DNA of 43,406 bases from an uncultured Blautia sp. (GCA_900540785.1 UQHF01000033.1:1-43406), one strand, 5' to 3'; positions 33,183 through 42,776 are shown, counted from the first letter of the stretch. A program made the numbers and translations. The notes: a model not told the origin generated them from the sequence alone.

Positions 33183-34085
33183 CTATTCTCTTTCCGATTT
33201 TTCAAAGTGCATCTGCACCATAGTCAGCAGCGCCGTTACAATAAGAAGTACAATGGAAGCTGCAGAACCGCGGCCATAATTCAGATCCTGATTAAACGCC
33301 TGGTAAATAAAAATACCCTGCGTTGTGGAAGCACCGCTTGGTCCTCCGGAAGCATACATATACGGAGCGTCCAGAAGCTGCATTGTTGTGATCACACACA
33401 TAATAAGCTGAATAAATACCATGAAAGATATATTCGGAAGAATAATCTTTGTAATTCTGGAAAATCCCGTACAGCCGTCAAGAGCTGCTGATTCCAGAAT
33501 ATCTCCTGAAATTCCCTGTATTGCCGACAAATATAACAATACAGTAAGTCCGCCTCCCAAAACGCCCGGGAAAATAATACAGAACTTTACAAGTTCCGGA
33601 TCGCTAAGCCACGCCTGCGGCTCTCCACCGAAAAATTTTACAATCTGATTTGCAACGCCGTAATCCGGATGCCATATCCATCTCCATATAATTACATTTA
33701 CAGAGGTCGGAATCAGTGCCGGAAGAATATATAACGTCGTAAGTCCTTTCTGTAAACGCTGCAATTCATTGAGAAAAAGCGCCTGGATCAGAGGGATAAA
33801 AAAGCACATTGCCAGCTGCAGCAAAAGAAAAATAAGCGTATTTTTCCATGACTGCCAGTAGAAATCCATCTGAAACATGTCCTGATAATTTTTTAATCCC
33901 ACAAAATTTCCCGGCGGATTAATTGGATCATATTTAAACAGTGATATGAAAAAGGCACTTATAATTGGATAATATTTTAACCACAAGGTGAAAAAAATAG
34001 GCGGTGCAAGAATACACCAGGGAGCCACCTTTCTTTTGAAAGTGTATCCTGACATTCTATGTTTTTTCTTTTCTTTTTTATTCAT
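33183..34085 (-). CDS. MalF-type sugar ABC permease
   Basis: The 300-residue permease has six predicted TM helices (APPIFFTLWLKYYPIISAFFISL first) and the EAA motif ESAALDGCTGFSRITKIILPNIS, as in CUT1 permeases. It is short, lacking the MalF P2 loop. AGGAGG lies upstream at a rather long 12-nt spacing. It is followed after 10 nt by the MalG-type gene. No ATP-binding gene is in the cluster, so a shared MsmK-type ATPase encoded elsewhere must energise it. Confidence 0.92.
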   Translation of the reverse strand: MNKKEKKKHRMSGYTFKRKVAPWCILAPPIFFTLWLKYYPIISAFFISLFKYDPINPPGNFVGLKNYQDMFQMDFYWQSWKNTLIFLLLQLAMCFFIPLIQALFLNELQRLQKGLTTLYILPALIPTSVNVIIWRWIWHPDYGVANQIVKFFGGEPQAWLSDPELVKFCIIFPGVLGGGLTVLLYLSAIQGISGDILESAALDGCTGFSRITKIILPNISFMVFIQLIMCVITTMQLLDAPYMYASGGPSGASTTQGIFIYQAFNQDLNYGRGSAASIVLLIVTALLTMVQMHFEKSERE

Positions 34086-34281
34086 TTTTATCTGGTACCT
34101 CCTGCCCTCGATTCTATACCTACAGTATAATGGAAAATATCACTGTGAAAAATCAACAGGTTACACTTTTTATGTATCATAATTTAACTTTTACCTGTCT
34201 CTGATAAAAAGAGATAAAAAAGTAGACATTTTCTGCTCAAAATGTTAATTTACTGTAATTTCTTTATAAAAGATTCTCTGC

Positions 34282-34287
34282 TATAAT
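34282..34287 (+). promoter_or_regulatory. -10 element of the binding-protein gene, no consensus -35
   Basis: TATAAT lies 45 nt before the ATG at 34332, but the -35 position is TTTCTT-like only. A weak -35 fits activator dependence, for which the YesN-type regulator encoded downstream is the natural candidate. Between this and the divergent permease genes is a 245-nt AT-rich region suitable for operators. Confidence 0.5.
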
Positions 34288-34331
34288 AAACATACAAAAC
34301 GAGTTCGAGATGAACCAAAGGAGGATGTAGC

Positions 34332-35657
34332 ATGAAGAAAAGAAGTTTAGCCATTTTATTAAGTCTCAGTATGGCAGCTGTATCTCTGGCAGGAACAACA
34401 ACTGTTTTTGCTGAAGAAAAAGCAGAAGAAAAAGAACCTGTTGAACTTACCTTATGGGTAACAAGCCGTGACGAAGATGATTTTGAAGCAGAAATGGATG
34501 CAAAATTTGAAGAAGAACATCCGTGGATCACATTAAACAAAATCGTAAAAGAGGGAGACCCGGGAAATGAATTTTATCAGGCAGTCGCTGCCGGTAATGC
34601 TCCTGACCTCGTAAACTGCTCCTTTACCATGATGGATACTTACATGAAATCCGGAATCCTTGAACCATTAAACAACTATGTGGAAAACTGGGATGAGTGG
34701 GATAACTTCACAAAAGAATATGTAGATATGTTTACACTGGACGGAAATGTTTATGGCGTTCCTTACACAGTTGCTCCGATGCTTTTCGGCTACAACAAAG
34801 CGCTTTTTGAAGAAGCCGGAATCGAAAAGCTCCCGGAAACATGGGACGAAGCACTGGAAGCAGCCAAGAAGATCAACGATCCGGACAACCAGATCGCAGG
34901 ATATGCAACACTTGCAGCTGAGTGGACAGAGTGGTTTTTCCAGTATTACGTATGGCAGGCAGGCGGTGATCTTACAAAACAGAATGAGGACGGAACCGCT
35001 GAACTTACCTTTACAGATCCCGCAGTTATGGAAGCAGCAAAATATTATCAGCAGCTTCGAAAAGAAGACGTTTTACAGAGCGACCTTACCCTTAAATTTA
35101 CAGACCTTGTAACTAACTTCGGTCTTGGCAAAATTGGTATGATGCCATTTGCAGCAGACTGGGTAAAAGATGCCGTTTCTCAGGGCATGGATCCAGATGA
35201 CCTCGGTCTTATGCTTCCTCCTGCCGGACCTTCCGGAGAAAGAACAACTGCCATTGCAGGTACCACATATGTAATCAATGCAAAGGCTGATCAGGCAAAA
35301 AAAGACGCTGCGTGGGAATACATCGCACACAAAGCAGGTATAGAATATCAGACAGCTTATTATGAAAACCTCGCAACAAAAGGTGCTCCAAACCCAATGA
35401 TCATTCCAAGAGATGATATGGCAATCACTGATTTCTATGAGTTCCCGGAAGAATATTCAGAAGTTCTTGAGCAGGCCAAGACTATCGGTCGTCTTGAGTT
35501 CTACGGAAAAGCTGATTTCGGTACTTATGTAGACAGAGCTGTACAGAAGATTCTTGTTGACCCGAATGCAGATCCTGAAAAAGAATTTGCAGATGCACAG
35601 AAACAGTGTGAAGACGAGGTACTGGAATCCTTTAACGAAACAAATAAAAATAATTGA
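34332..35657 (+). CDS. Extracellular solute-binding protein (family 1), carbohydrate ABC transporter
   Basis: The 441-residue protein has a signal peptide (MKKRSLAILLSLSMAAVSLA to VFA, predicted cleavage near residue 27) but no lipobox Cys. The mature protein starts ELTLWVTSRDEDDFE and shows the SBP_bac_1 pattern (GNAPDLVNCSF, YGVPYTVAPMLFGYNK, LPETWDEALEAAKKI, WAQAGG-like WQAGGD). AAAGGAGG precedes the ATG. It diverges from the permease genes and together they form the importer. Its ligand is probably an oligosaccharide, in view of the neighbours. Confidence 0.9.
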   Translation: MKKRSLAILLSLSMAAVSLAGTTTVFAEEKAEEKEPVELTLWVTSRDEDDFEAEMDAKFEEEHPWITLNKIVKEGDPGNEFYQAVAAGNAPDLVNCSFTMMDTYMKSGILEPLNNYVENWDEWDNFTKEYVDMFTLDGNVYGVPYTVAPMLFGYNKALFEEAGIEKLPETWDEALEAAKKINDPDNQIAGYATLAAEWTEWFFQYYVWQAGGDLTKQNEDGTAELTFTDPAVMEAAKYYQQLRKEDVLQSDLTLKFTDLVTNFGLGKIGMMPFAADWVKDAVSQGMDPDDLGLMLPPAGPSGERTTAIAGTTYVINAKADQAKKDAAWEYIAHKAGIEYQTAYYENLATKGAPNPMIIPRDDMAITDFYEFPEEYSEVLEQAKTIGRLEFYGKADFGTYVDRAVQKILVDPNADPEKEFADAQKQCEDEVLESFNETNKNN

Positions 35658-35676
35658 CCTAATATGTTATTTTCCC

Positions 35677-35703
35677 GGAGCAGATATATAATGTATCTGC
35701 TCC
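35677..35703 (+). terminator. Terminator after the binding-protein gene
   Basis: A 10-bp perfect stem GGAGCAGATA / TATCTGCTCC is followed by TTTTATTTTT. Partial read-through probably makes the binding protein more abundant than the downstream genes, as is common. Confidence 0.8.
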
Positions 35704-35737
35704 TTTTATTTTTAAATATTTCACAGGAGGATATATT

Positions 35738-37006
35738 ATGAACACAAAAATGAAAATTGCTATTCTGGGACTTGGAAGCCGAGGACTGCAGGTATATGGA
35801 GAGATTATCAAAAAATATGACTCCATTATGGAGGTAACTGCTGTCGCAGATTTACTTCCAAAACGACTGGAAAATGCCAGGGAACTTTTCCATCTGAAAA
35901 AAGAAGCCTGTTTTTCAACAGCAGAGGAACTGCTGTCCGGAGAAAAACTTGCAGACGCTGTTTTCATCTGTACTCAGGACAGAGATCATGTCCCCCAGGC
36001 AAAAAAAGCACTGGAAAAAGGTTATCACATTCTTCTCGAAAAACCAGTCTCCCCGTCTGCCCAGGAATGCAGAGACCTTTTGGAAACTGCTCAAAAATAT
36101 AATCGTAAAATATGCGTATGTCATGTTCTCCGGTATACTCCATTCTATTCCACCTTAAAAGAAATGCTGGTCCGCGGAGATATTGGACAGATTATCAATA
36201 TCCAGGCAAGAGAAGACGTAGGATTTTTTCACCAGGCACATTCCTTTGTCCGGGGAAACTGGAGAAATTCAGAAGAAACAAGTCCTATGATTCTTGCAAA
36301 ATGCTGCCACGACATGGATCTTCTTGTCTGGCTCTCCGGCTCTTCCTGCAAACAGGTATCCTCGTTCGGCAATCTTACCTGGTTTAAAGAAGAAAATGCT
36401 CCTGAAGGGGCTGCCAGACGCTGCCTTGACGGCTGTGCTGTCAAAAACACCTGCCCATATGATGCAGAAAAAATTTATATTTCCAATCCGGATACCGGCG
36501 TGCTCCATGAAAAAGGGTGGCCCGCTAACACTTTCGCTGTTCCTCCTACAGAAGAAAATGTAAGACAGGAATTAAAAACCGGTCCTTATGGACGCTGCGT
36601 GTATTACTGCGATAATAATGTCGTTGACCATCAGGTTGTCAATCTTCAGATGGAAAATGACATTACCATTACTTTTTCCATGTGTGCTTTCAGTGCAAAA
36701 TGCAGCCGAAGAATAAAAATCATGGGAACAGAAGGAGAAATTGAAGGAAGTATGGAGGAAAACAGGATTTATTATACTCCTTTCGGTAAAGAAACCATAG
36801 AAATCGACCTTACAAAACTTACAGACGATTTCAGCAATCATGGAGGCGGCGACGTGCGCATGGTCAGACAATTTGCAGATTATGTCATGACCGGAGAAAA
36901 GACGGATTCTATCACTGATCTTTCTGTTTCTCTGGAAAGCCATTATATCGCACTTGCAGCAGAAGAATCCAGAAAAATGAACGGAAAAGTAATGACCCTT
37001 CACTAA
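35738..37006 (+). CDS. Gfo/Idh/MocA-family NAD(P)-dependent oxidoreductase with a Cys-rich insertion
   Basis: The 422-residue protein has an N-terminal Rossmann fold (IAILGLGSRGLQVYG), ADAVFICTQDRDH, EKPVSPSAQEC with the conserved Lys, and HDMDLLVWLSG with the conserved His/Asp. It then has a Cys-rich segment: CLDGCAVKNTCPYDAEKIY and GRCVYYCDNN, five or more Cys plausible as a metal or structural site. It would oxidise or reduce a sugar, or act as an NAD-dependent glycosidase like GH109 relatives. Good ribosome site AGGAGG. First of a plus-strand run with the kinase, regulator and DUF4091 genes. Confidence 0.88.
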   Translation: MNTKMKIAILGLGSRGLQVYGEIIKKYDSIMEVTAVADLLPKRLENARELFHLKKEACFSTAEELLSGEKLADAVFICTQDRDHVPQAKKALEKGYHILLEKPVSPSAQECRDLLETAQKYNRKICVCHVLRYTPFYSTLKEMLVRGDIGQIINIQAREDVGFFHQAHSFVRGNWRNSEETSPMILAKCCHDMDLLVWLSGSSCKQVSSFGNLTWFKEENAPEGAARRCLDGCAVKNTCPYDAEKIYISNPDTGVLHEKGWPANTFAVPPTEENVRQELKTGPYGRCVYYCDNNVVDHQVVNLQMENDITITFSMCAFSAKCSRRIKIMGTEGEIEGSMEENRIYYTPFGKETIEIDLTKLTDDFSNHGGGDVRMVRQFADYVMTGEKTDSITDLSVSLESHYIALAAEESRKMNGKVMTLH

Positions 37007-37010
37007 TATA

Positions 37011-37019
37011 TGGTATAAT
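37011..37019 (+). promoter_or_regulatory. Possible internal extended -10 promoter before the kinase gene
   Basis: TGGTATAAT matches the extended -10 pattern 43 nt before the kinase ATG. This could give the regulators a basal level independent of the oxidoreductase gene. Confidence 0.4.
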
Positions 37020-37061
37020 AAATATCATCATAAAAAAGCAGCAGAAAGGCAGGCAATCATC

Positions 37062-39026
37062 ATGCAGAAACAAAAACACAGGAACCATTTTACGCCCACC
37101 GTAAGTATTCAAAAATTTTTAAGAAAAACCAGCATTTTTCGACGTCTTACAATATCCTTTCTGCTGCTTATTGCTTTGTCAGCTACTTTTATTACCTTTT
37201 TTTGCATTTTTCGGTACTCTGATCTTTTGCAGAAAAAAATTGAGCACACAGTCTCTCTTATGGTACAAAACGCAGCATTAAAAGCGCAGGACGTCATGCA
37301 GGAATATGAAGAACTTACTGTTTCCTTTTATGGAGATTCTCATTTAATACGGGCGCTCCAGGAAAATGCCTCTCTGGAAGAGACTCCGGATTCTCCTGTT
37401 TATCAGGAAAATAAATCATATATCGAAAAGAGACTCTATCATGCTTCCTCCGAAAAACGAAACATTCTGAATATGCAGCTTGTCACTCCATATTGTCAAT
37501 ATTATATGATGGAAGAAAGCGGCTATCGCAGAGGCGGCTGTATTCGAAATCTTGAGGAATTTTATAAATCTGATTTTTATCTTCTTCCTCAGGAAAAAAA
37601 AGGGTACCCTATCTGGATTGAAACAGAAAAACAAAGCAGCACCTTTTACCAAAGTGAACAGTATGTCTATGGTTTTGGAAATCTCATTACCCTGTGTGTA
37701 GGTATCTACACACCTGTAGACCGCGAATTTCTTGGCGTACTTATTGTCAATATTAATCTGGAAGCTTTCTCCGACATATGGGACGGATCCGCTTCATCAA
37801 AGGAGGGCAATGCCTTTCTTGCCGGAAGGGACGGTCTTCTGATGTCCTACTCCCCCAATATGCAGGCGCCATCTTTCCCGAAGTCCAATGCCGGATATGA
37901 ACAGATGCTGGAAAACGGAAAAGGCATTGTAGAAAATACAGTAAATGGACAGCCTGTTCTTACTGCCTATCAGAGGATCCCTTCTACCAATCTGATCACC
38001 ACCTATATGGTAAATGAGAGGCTTGCCTTTGACAGCATTTATCAGCTCCGTAATCTGTGTCTTCTGATACTGGCATTTGTAATGGGAGCCTGTGTTCTTA
38101 TTGCTTATTTTGTTACAAGGAGCATTTCTCAGCCTGTGGAGCAACTGATTTCTGTAATGCAAAAAGTGGGAAACGGACAATGGACAGAACGCTATCCCAA
38201 CAGCGGAAACGATGAAATTACGATTCTGGGAGACTGTTTCAATGAAATGGCAGATAAGACAAACAAACTGATTGAACAGGTATATCTCTCTGAAATCCGC
38301 AGACAGCAGATTTCTTTGAGCTGGAAAAACGCACAGCTTGATGCTCTTCTGATGCAGATTAATCCTCATTTTCTCTATAATACTCTGGATATTATCCGTT
38401 GGGAAGCAATGTATGAGGCAAACGGAGAAAGCAGAGTGACTCATATGATTGAAGCTTTCAGCCGGCTGTGCCGCATGGGAATCCATTCCGGAAGCAACAC
38501 CATTACTCTTGCAGAAGGAATCCGTCATGGGGAAACTTATATGGAAGTTATCAATTTCCGCCACCAATATAAAATCGAGCTGGAAAAGGATCTCTCCATA
38601 GATACGGAAAAAGTTTATGTTCCACAATTTATGCTGCAGCCACTTTTGGAAAATGCAGTTACCCATGCTTTTGGGGATGCCAGCAAGGGTTATCGAATTC
38701 TTCTTAAAAGCTGGATAGAAAAAGAACAGCTTTATATCACTGTCACAGATAATGGAAAGGGAATGCTGCCGGAAGAACGCGAAAAACTGAATGCCCGTCT
38801 GAGGGAACCGGAAGATTCCAAAAACAGTTCAGAAAGTATCGGTATGGTGAACGTCAATCAGAGAATCCGGCTCTTCTATGGTTCACAATATGGACTTTAC
38901 ATAAAAAGCAGTCCAGATGCCGGAACTCAAATTACCATAATATTACCTGTACGAAATATCTCAGAAGATATGAAAATGGAAGTGGAGGATACAAAAAATG
39001 GCTTATCAGGTACTGATTATAGATGA
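37062..39026 (+). CDS. YesM-type sensor histidine kinase
   Basis: The 654-residue kinase has TM1 (LTISFLLLIALSATFITFFCIF), a 280-residue extracellular Cache-like sensor, TM2 (LCLLILAFVMGACVLIAYFV), a HAMP region (SISQPVEQLISVMQKVGNG), the His_kinase domain with QINPHFLYNTLDIIRWE (phospho-His), and the HATPase end (LLENAVTHAFG, VTDNGKGM, SIGMVNVNQRI). It phosphorylates the YesN-type regulator, whose gene overlaps its 3' end by 29 nt. The extracellular sensor probably detects the glycan or its binding protein. Confidence 0.93.
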   Translation: MQKQKHRNHFTPTVSIQKFLRKTSIFRRLTISFLLLIALSATFITFFCIFRYSDLLQKKIEHTVSLMVQNAALKAQDVMQEYEELTVSFYGDSHLIRALQENASLEETPDSPVYQENKSYIEKRLYHASSEKRNILNMQLVTPYCQYYMMEESGYRRGGCIRNLEEFYKSDFYLLPQEKKGYPIWIETEKQSSTFYQSEQYVYGFGNLITLCVGIYTPVDREFLGVLIVNINLEAFSDIWDGSASSKEGNAFLAGRDGLLMSYSPNMQAPSFPKSNAGYEQMLENGKGIVENTVNGQPVLTAYQRIPSTNLITTYMVNERLAFDSIYQLRNLCLLILAFVMGACVLIAYFVTRSISQPVEQLISVMQKVGNGQWTERYPNSGNDEITILGDCFNEMADKTNKLIEQVYLSEIRRQQISLSWKNAQLDALLMQINPHFLYNTLDIIRWEAMYEANGESRVTHMIEAFSRLCRMGIHSGSNTITLAEGIRHGETYMEVINFRHQYKIELEKDLSIDTEKVYVPQFMLQPLLENAVTHAFGDASKGYRILLKSWIEKEQLYITVTDNGKGMLPEEREKLNARLREPEDSKNSSESIGMVNVNQRIRLFYGSQYGLYIKSSPDAGTQITIILPVRNISEDMKMEVEDTKNGLSGTDYR

Positions 39027-40545
39027 CGAAGAAATTGTATGCAGAGGAATGGCGCAATTTGTCAAATGGCAGGAGCACGGGTTCTCTGTTGCAGGAACCG
39101 TCTACCGGGCAGCAGACGGGCTCAAATTTCTGGAAAATAACCATATAGATGTTATTTTTCTTGATATACGAATGCCAGAAATGACAGGTCTTGAAATGCT
39201 TCGAATTATTTCCGAAAAATATTCTTCTGTAAAAACGGTAATTTTGAGTGGATTCAGCGAGTTCTCCTACGCAAAAGAGGCAATACGCTATGGCGCTTAC
39301 GACTATCTTAATAAACCCGTGAATTTAAAAGAAATTGAAGAACTCTTAGATCGTCTGGCTCTTGAATTTCAGAAAGAAGAAAGTGAGAATAATATCAGAA
39401 AAAGCCGACTGGAAGGACTTCTCCTCTCTATTGCCAGAGGTCATTCCAAAATTCGCGAAGAACGGTATCGGCTTCCTGCGCTGAAAGACTGGTACGGACT
39501 CTCTATGGAGATGATTCCCCGTGGAGATGAACTTTCAGAAGAAACCATTGCTCAATATAAAAAAGAAATGCGCTATGAAATCCGTCTCATTATCCCAAAT
39601 GCCATGATCCTTGACAGTCAGCTTTATGGTTTATTTGCTTTGATTCCATATAACAGCCCAACAGATGCCTCAAATTTCACAAATATCCTGGAACAGGCAG
39701 GAGAACGAAATGGAGGATGGTTCTTTGGCGGAAGCAAATATAAGAATGGATATGAAGGTCTTCCCTCCGCATACGATGAAGCAGAACAGGCTCTTCGTTA
39801 TAATAAAGCAAGAGAAAGCAAAGGAACGATCTGGTATAAAAATATTGAAATGCTTTTCCCAAAAGAAGTACCGGAAATGTCAGATGTGGCAAACACACTG
39901 GTGTCCATGCTTACAAATCCCAAAGAACGCCAAAATGCAGTTTCTTATATGGACTCTGTTTTAAACATATTGTCAGATAAACGTTTAAATGTGCTTCAGA
40001 TTCAAACAGCCTGTATTGGAGGTCTCATCGAGTTAAACGGAAATCTCCAGAACCTGAAATTGAATTCCATTGACCTGCGTCAAAGCCTCAATTCCATTCT
40101 GGAAAACATTCTTCTCTGTCACGATTTCCAGAGTACAAAAGACTGCATTCTTGACTATGTCAGGAAACTTTCCGGAAAACTCAGCGAAACAGATGAGCAG
40201 CAGCTTGCAAAAGGCATCGTACATGATATACAGTTGTATATCCGCAACCATTATCAGGAACCGATTACCCTTGCTTTTCTGGCAGAGCAGTTTTATCTCC
40301 ACCCCAATTATCTGAGCCGGCTCTTTAAGGAAAAAACAGGCAAGAATTTTATTGAATACATCACAGAAATACGTATGGATAAAGTAAAGGAAATGCTTGC
40401 TGAACCAAACGCGAAAATCAGTGACATCAGCCAGGCTGTAGGATACGAAAATCCCCGCTATTTCAGTAAAGTTTTTAAACAGACAACCGGATTTACTCCG
40501 AGAGAATATAGAGATCGCCTTACTTCTCAGAAAGATAGCTTTTAA
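38998..40545 (+). CDS. YesN-type response regulator with AraC HTH
   Basis: The 515-residue regulator has a receiver domain (IIDDEEIV, phospho-Asp D56 in FLDIRMPEM, SGFSEFSYAKEA, DYLNKPV), a long middle region (130-400), and a C-terminal AraC-type double HTH (LAEQFYLHPNYLSRLFKEKTG, ISQAVGYENPRYFSKVFKQTTG, FTPREYR). It likely activates the divergent transporter promoters. GTGGAGG precedes the ATG, inside the kinase gene. DUF4091 follows after 44 nt. Confidence 0.93.
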   Translation: MAYQVLIIDDEEIVCRGMAQFVKWQEHGFSVAGTVYRAADGLKFLENNHIDVIFLDIRMPEMTGLEMLRIISEKYSSVKTVILSGFSEFSYAKEAIRYGAYDYLNKPVNLKEIEELLDRLALEFQKEESENNIRKSRLEGLLLSIARGHSKIREERYRLPALKDWYGLSMEMIPRGDELSEETIAQYKKEMRYEIRLIIPNAMILDSQLYGLFALIPYNSPTDASNFTNILEQAGERNGGWFFGGSKYKNGYEGLPSAYDEAEQALRYNKARESKGTIWYKNIEMLFPKEVPEMSDVANTLVSMLTNPKERQNAVSYMDSVLNILSDKRLNVLQIQTACIGGLIELNGNLQNLKLNSIDLRQSLNSILENILLCHDFQSTKDCILDYVRKLSGKLSETDEQQLAKGIVHDIQLYIRNHYQEPITLAFLAEQFYLHPNYLSRLFKEKTGKNFIEYITEIRMDKVKEMLAEPNAKISDISQAVGYENPRYFSKVFKQTTGFTPREYRDRLTSQKDSF

Positions 40546-40589
40546 ACACAGAATTTCGCCGCACTACGGCAGAATGGAGAATAAACATT

Positions 40590-42257
40590 ATGACAACACA
40601 ATTTTACGGTATCCTCACTGCACAGGAAGAATTTCTTTACCCGGACAGCACACTGTCTCCTCTCCCGGAGACACTTTCTATTCCCGTCCCCTTAAACGGA
40701 ATGCCAGGAATCCAGCTTCTCCTCCAGACACATGGAAAAACTGTCTCTCTTGAACTGGAAAATTACTCTTCCGATCATCCAGAGCACAACCCTGTTCCCT
40801 TTATTCCGGAATGGTTTCAAATGCGTGAAATTCCTGTTGAATATAATACAGGAGACGGTGTCAGTCAGGGAGGCTCGATGATTCTTGAAAACCGTCCTGC
40901 TGAAAAACCCGGATACGCAAGCCGTCTTGCTCCTTTTTACGTATATGACTGTCTGGAGCCAAATGAAACAGGTATTTTCTCTGTAAAAAATAACAGAGCT
41001 GCCATTTACTTCTGTCTGCAACCTGATGAAAAGATTTTACCAGGCATTCACACGCTGCAGTTAAAAGTACATACAGAGGAAGGCTGTTATCACTGTAAAA
41101 TTTCCCTTCATGTTTATAATGTAATGATTCCAGAGGATGTATTTCCTGTTACAAACTGGTTTTCTCTGGACGCAATCTGCCGTTTCCACAATGTAAAGCC
41201 AGGTTCAGAAGCATTTCTATCCATGATAAAAAAATATGCCCAGTCTATGAGAAGAATTCACCAGAATATTTTTTTTATGGAACTTGATGAAACTTGTGTT
41301 GTTTCCAGAAATCCTTATACTTTTGATTTTGAATACCTCACTCCTGTTATTTCCTGTTTCTTTGAATCCGGCATGAAAAAAATGGAGCTTGGAACACTTT
41401 TAAACCGCGGATTTCTTCCAGATGGAAAACCGGATATGTATACAGATAAATTTACCTGCGCTATGGCAAAAAATGTATTGTTTGATACACTGGAAGGATA
41501 CACAATTACAGTTACCTACATAAAAACTCTGGCTGATTATCTAAAAAAACATGGCTGGGCTGACAAAGTCCTGTTTCATATCCACGACGAGCCTGATATT
41601 CACTACAAAGATCAGCAAACACTTGATGCCAGAAAACGTCAGTATTACCTTGCAGCCAGCATTCTGAGAAAATATCTTCCTGGTGTACAAATTATTGAAG
41701 CTGTAGATTCGGCTGAATTTCGGGGAGGCATTGACATCTGGGTTCCCGGAACTGCCGGATACGAAAAACGGAAAGAAGAATTTGACACCCTGATTTCTCT
41801 TGGTGAAACGGTCTGGAATTATGTTTGCTGCGGTCCGGAAGGCTACTGGCTGAATCGTTTTCTTGATTTCGATCTGATTAAAAACCGGCTTCTTTTCTGG
41901 GGATTTGCGCGAAACAGAATCGGCGGCTATCTCCATTGGGGATTTAACCAGTTTCAGGGCGGAATGGACCCCTACAAAGGAACTAGCTGCCCGAATCATA
42001 CGGGGATTGGAACAAATTTCCCCTGTGGTGATGCTTTTCTTATCTATCCCGGAAAAAATGGACCAAATCCAGGAATGCGTATGGAAGCACAGCGTCGGGG
42101 AGCAGAAGACGCAGCCCTCTGGCAGCTTCTCCGAAAAAAAGATGAGATTTTGCACGATAAACTCTTAAATGAAGTATTCACAAACAATTATACCTACAAC
42201 AGCGATCCACAAAAACTGGAAGAAATTTACGAAGAGCTTCTCAGAAATCTTGAATAA
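40590..42257 (+). CDS. DUF4091 / GH123-like glycoside hydrolase, cytoplasmic
   Basis: The 555-residue protein has an N-terminal beta-rich part (1-190) and a TIM-barrel-like part with the DUF4091 signature: FHIHDEPDIHY (Asp-Glu pair, as in the catalytic pair of GH123), WVPGTAGYEK, ETVWNYVCCGPEGYW, LFWGFARNRIGGYLHWGFN. GH123 enzymes hydrolyse beta-N-acetylgalactosaminides by substrate-assisted catalysis; whether this member does so is inference. There is no signal peptide, so it acts on imported oligosaccharides. It closes the glycan locus, followed by a strong terminator. Confidence 0.85.
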   Translation: MTTQFYGILTAQEEFLYPDSTLSPLPETLSIPVPLNGMPGIQLLLQTHGKTVSLELENYSSDHPEHNPVPFIPEWFQMREIPVEYNTGDGVSQGGSMILENRPAEKPGYASRLAPFYVYDCLEPNETGIFSVKNNRAAIYFCLQPDEKILPGIHTLQLKVHTEEGCYHCKISLHVYNVMIPEDVFPVTNWFSLDAICRFHNVKPGSEAFLSMIKKYAQSMRRIHQNIFFMELDETCVVSRNPYTFDFEYLTPVISCFFESGMKKMELGTLLNRGFLPDGKPDMYTDKFTCAMAKNVLFDTLEGYTITVTYIKTLADYLKKHGWADKVLFHIHDEPDIHYKDQQTLDARKRQYYLAASILRKYLPGVQIIEAVDSAEFRGGIDIWVPGTAGYEKRKEEFDTLISLGETVWNYVCCGPEGYWLNRFLDFDLIKNRLLFWGFARNRIGGYLHWGFNQFQGGMDPYKGTSCPNHTGIGTNFPCGDAFLIYPGKNGPNPGMRMEAQRRGAEDAALWQLLRKKDEILHDKLLNEVFTNNYTYNSDPQKLEEIYEELLRNLE

Positions 42258-42279
42258 GATACATTAAATAAAAAAACAC

Positions 42280-42324
42280 AACAAGAGAAATGCTGAAATT
42301 CTTATTTCCCGCATTTCTCTTGTT
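42280..42324. terminator. Terminator of the glycan locus
   Basis: A perfect 14-bp repeat AACAAGAGAAATGC / GCATTTCTCTTGTT with a 17-nt loop lies between convergent genes and likely serves both. Confidence 0.75.
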
Positions 42325-42353
42325 ACTTTCTGCTTTTTCTTTATATAATGTCG

Positions 42354-42776
42354 TTACATTCGCTTTTCCAGACGCTTAAATACACCCACACCAATGATAT
42401 ACTGGAAGATAAAAAGTCCGAATACCACAACGATCATCCACGGATCTGCACGGAATATTGCAAGAATAAAAGAAAGCCCCAGCAGCACAAACATCATAAT
42501 CTGATAGGCAATCTGCCCCGCTCTTGCCCTGATGTACTGTTTTCTCTCATCAATCATATTAATATGTGCTTCTTCTTTTCTGGCTTTATATTCTTCCTGC
42601 CTGGACGGTCTGCTCCAATAGAAATTCTTTCCAATAGCAACTGCAGAAGAAAATATAAGACCAAATCCTATCGAACACAGCAAAGTGGAATTATAGTCTT
42701 CTTTCACAAGAAATCCCGCTAAAACAAAAGCAATCCCTGCCAAAATACAAATTATAAATGACCTTATCTTTTTCAT
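42354..42776 (-). CDS. Small membrane protein (four TM helices), partner of HTH regulator
   Basis: The 140-residue protein has four hydrophobic segments: FIICILAGIAFVLAGFLV, LLCSIGFGLIFSSAVAIG, QIMMFVLLGLSFILAIF and PWMIVVVFGLFIFQYIIG. A charged cytoplasmic loop with many Arg/Glu (SRQEEYKARKEEAHINMIDE) lies in the middle. It overlaps the HTH gene by 4 nt (ATGA). Pairs of a Xre-type regulator and a small integral membrane protein are common in Firmicutes; function is unknown. Confidence 0.8.
   Translation of the reverse strand: MKKIRSFIICILAGIAFVLAGFLVKEDYNSTLLCSIGFGLIFSSAVAIGKNFYWSRPSRQEEYKARKEEAHINMIDERKQYIRARAGQIAYQIMMFVLLGLSFILAIFRADPWMIVVVFGLFIFQYIIGVGVFKRLEKRM

Noticed and set aside
37797..38666. 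A 289-codon minus-strand open frame
   Set aside because: Shadow of the YesM-type kinase gene.
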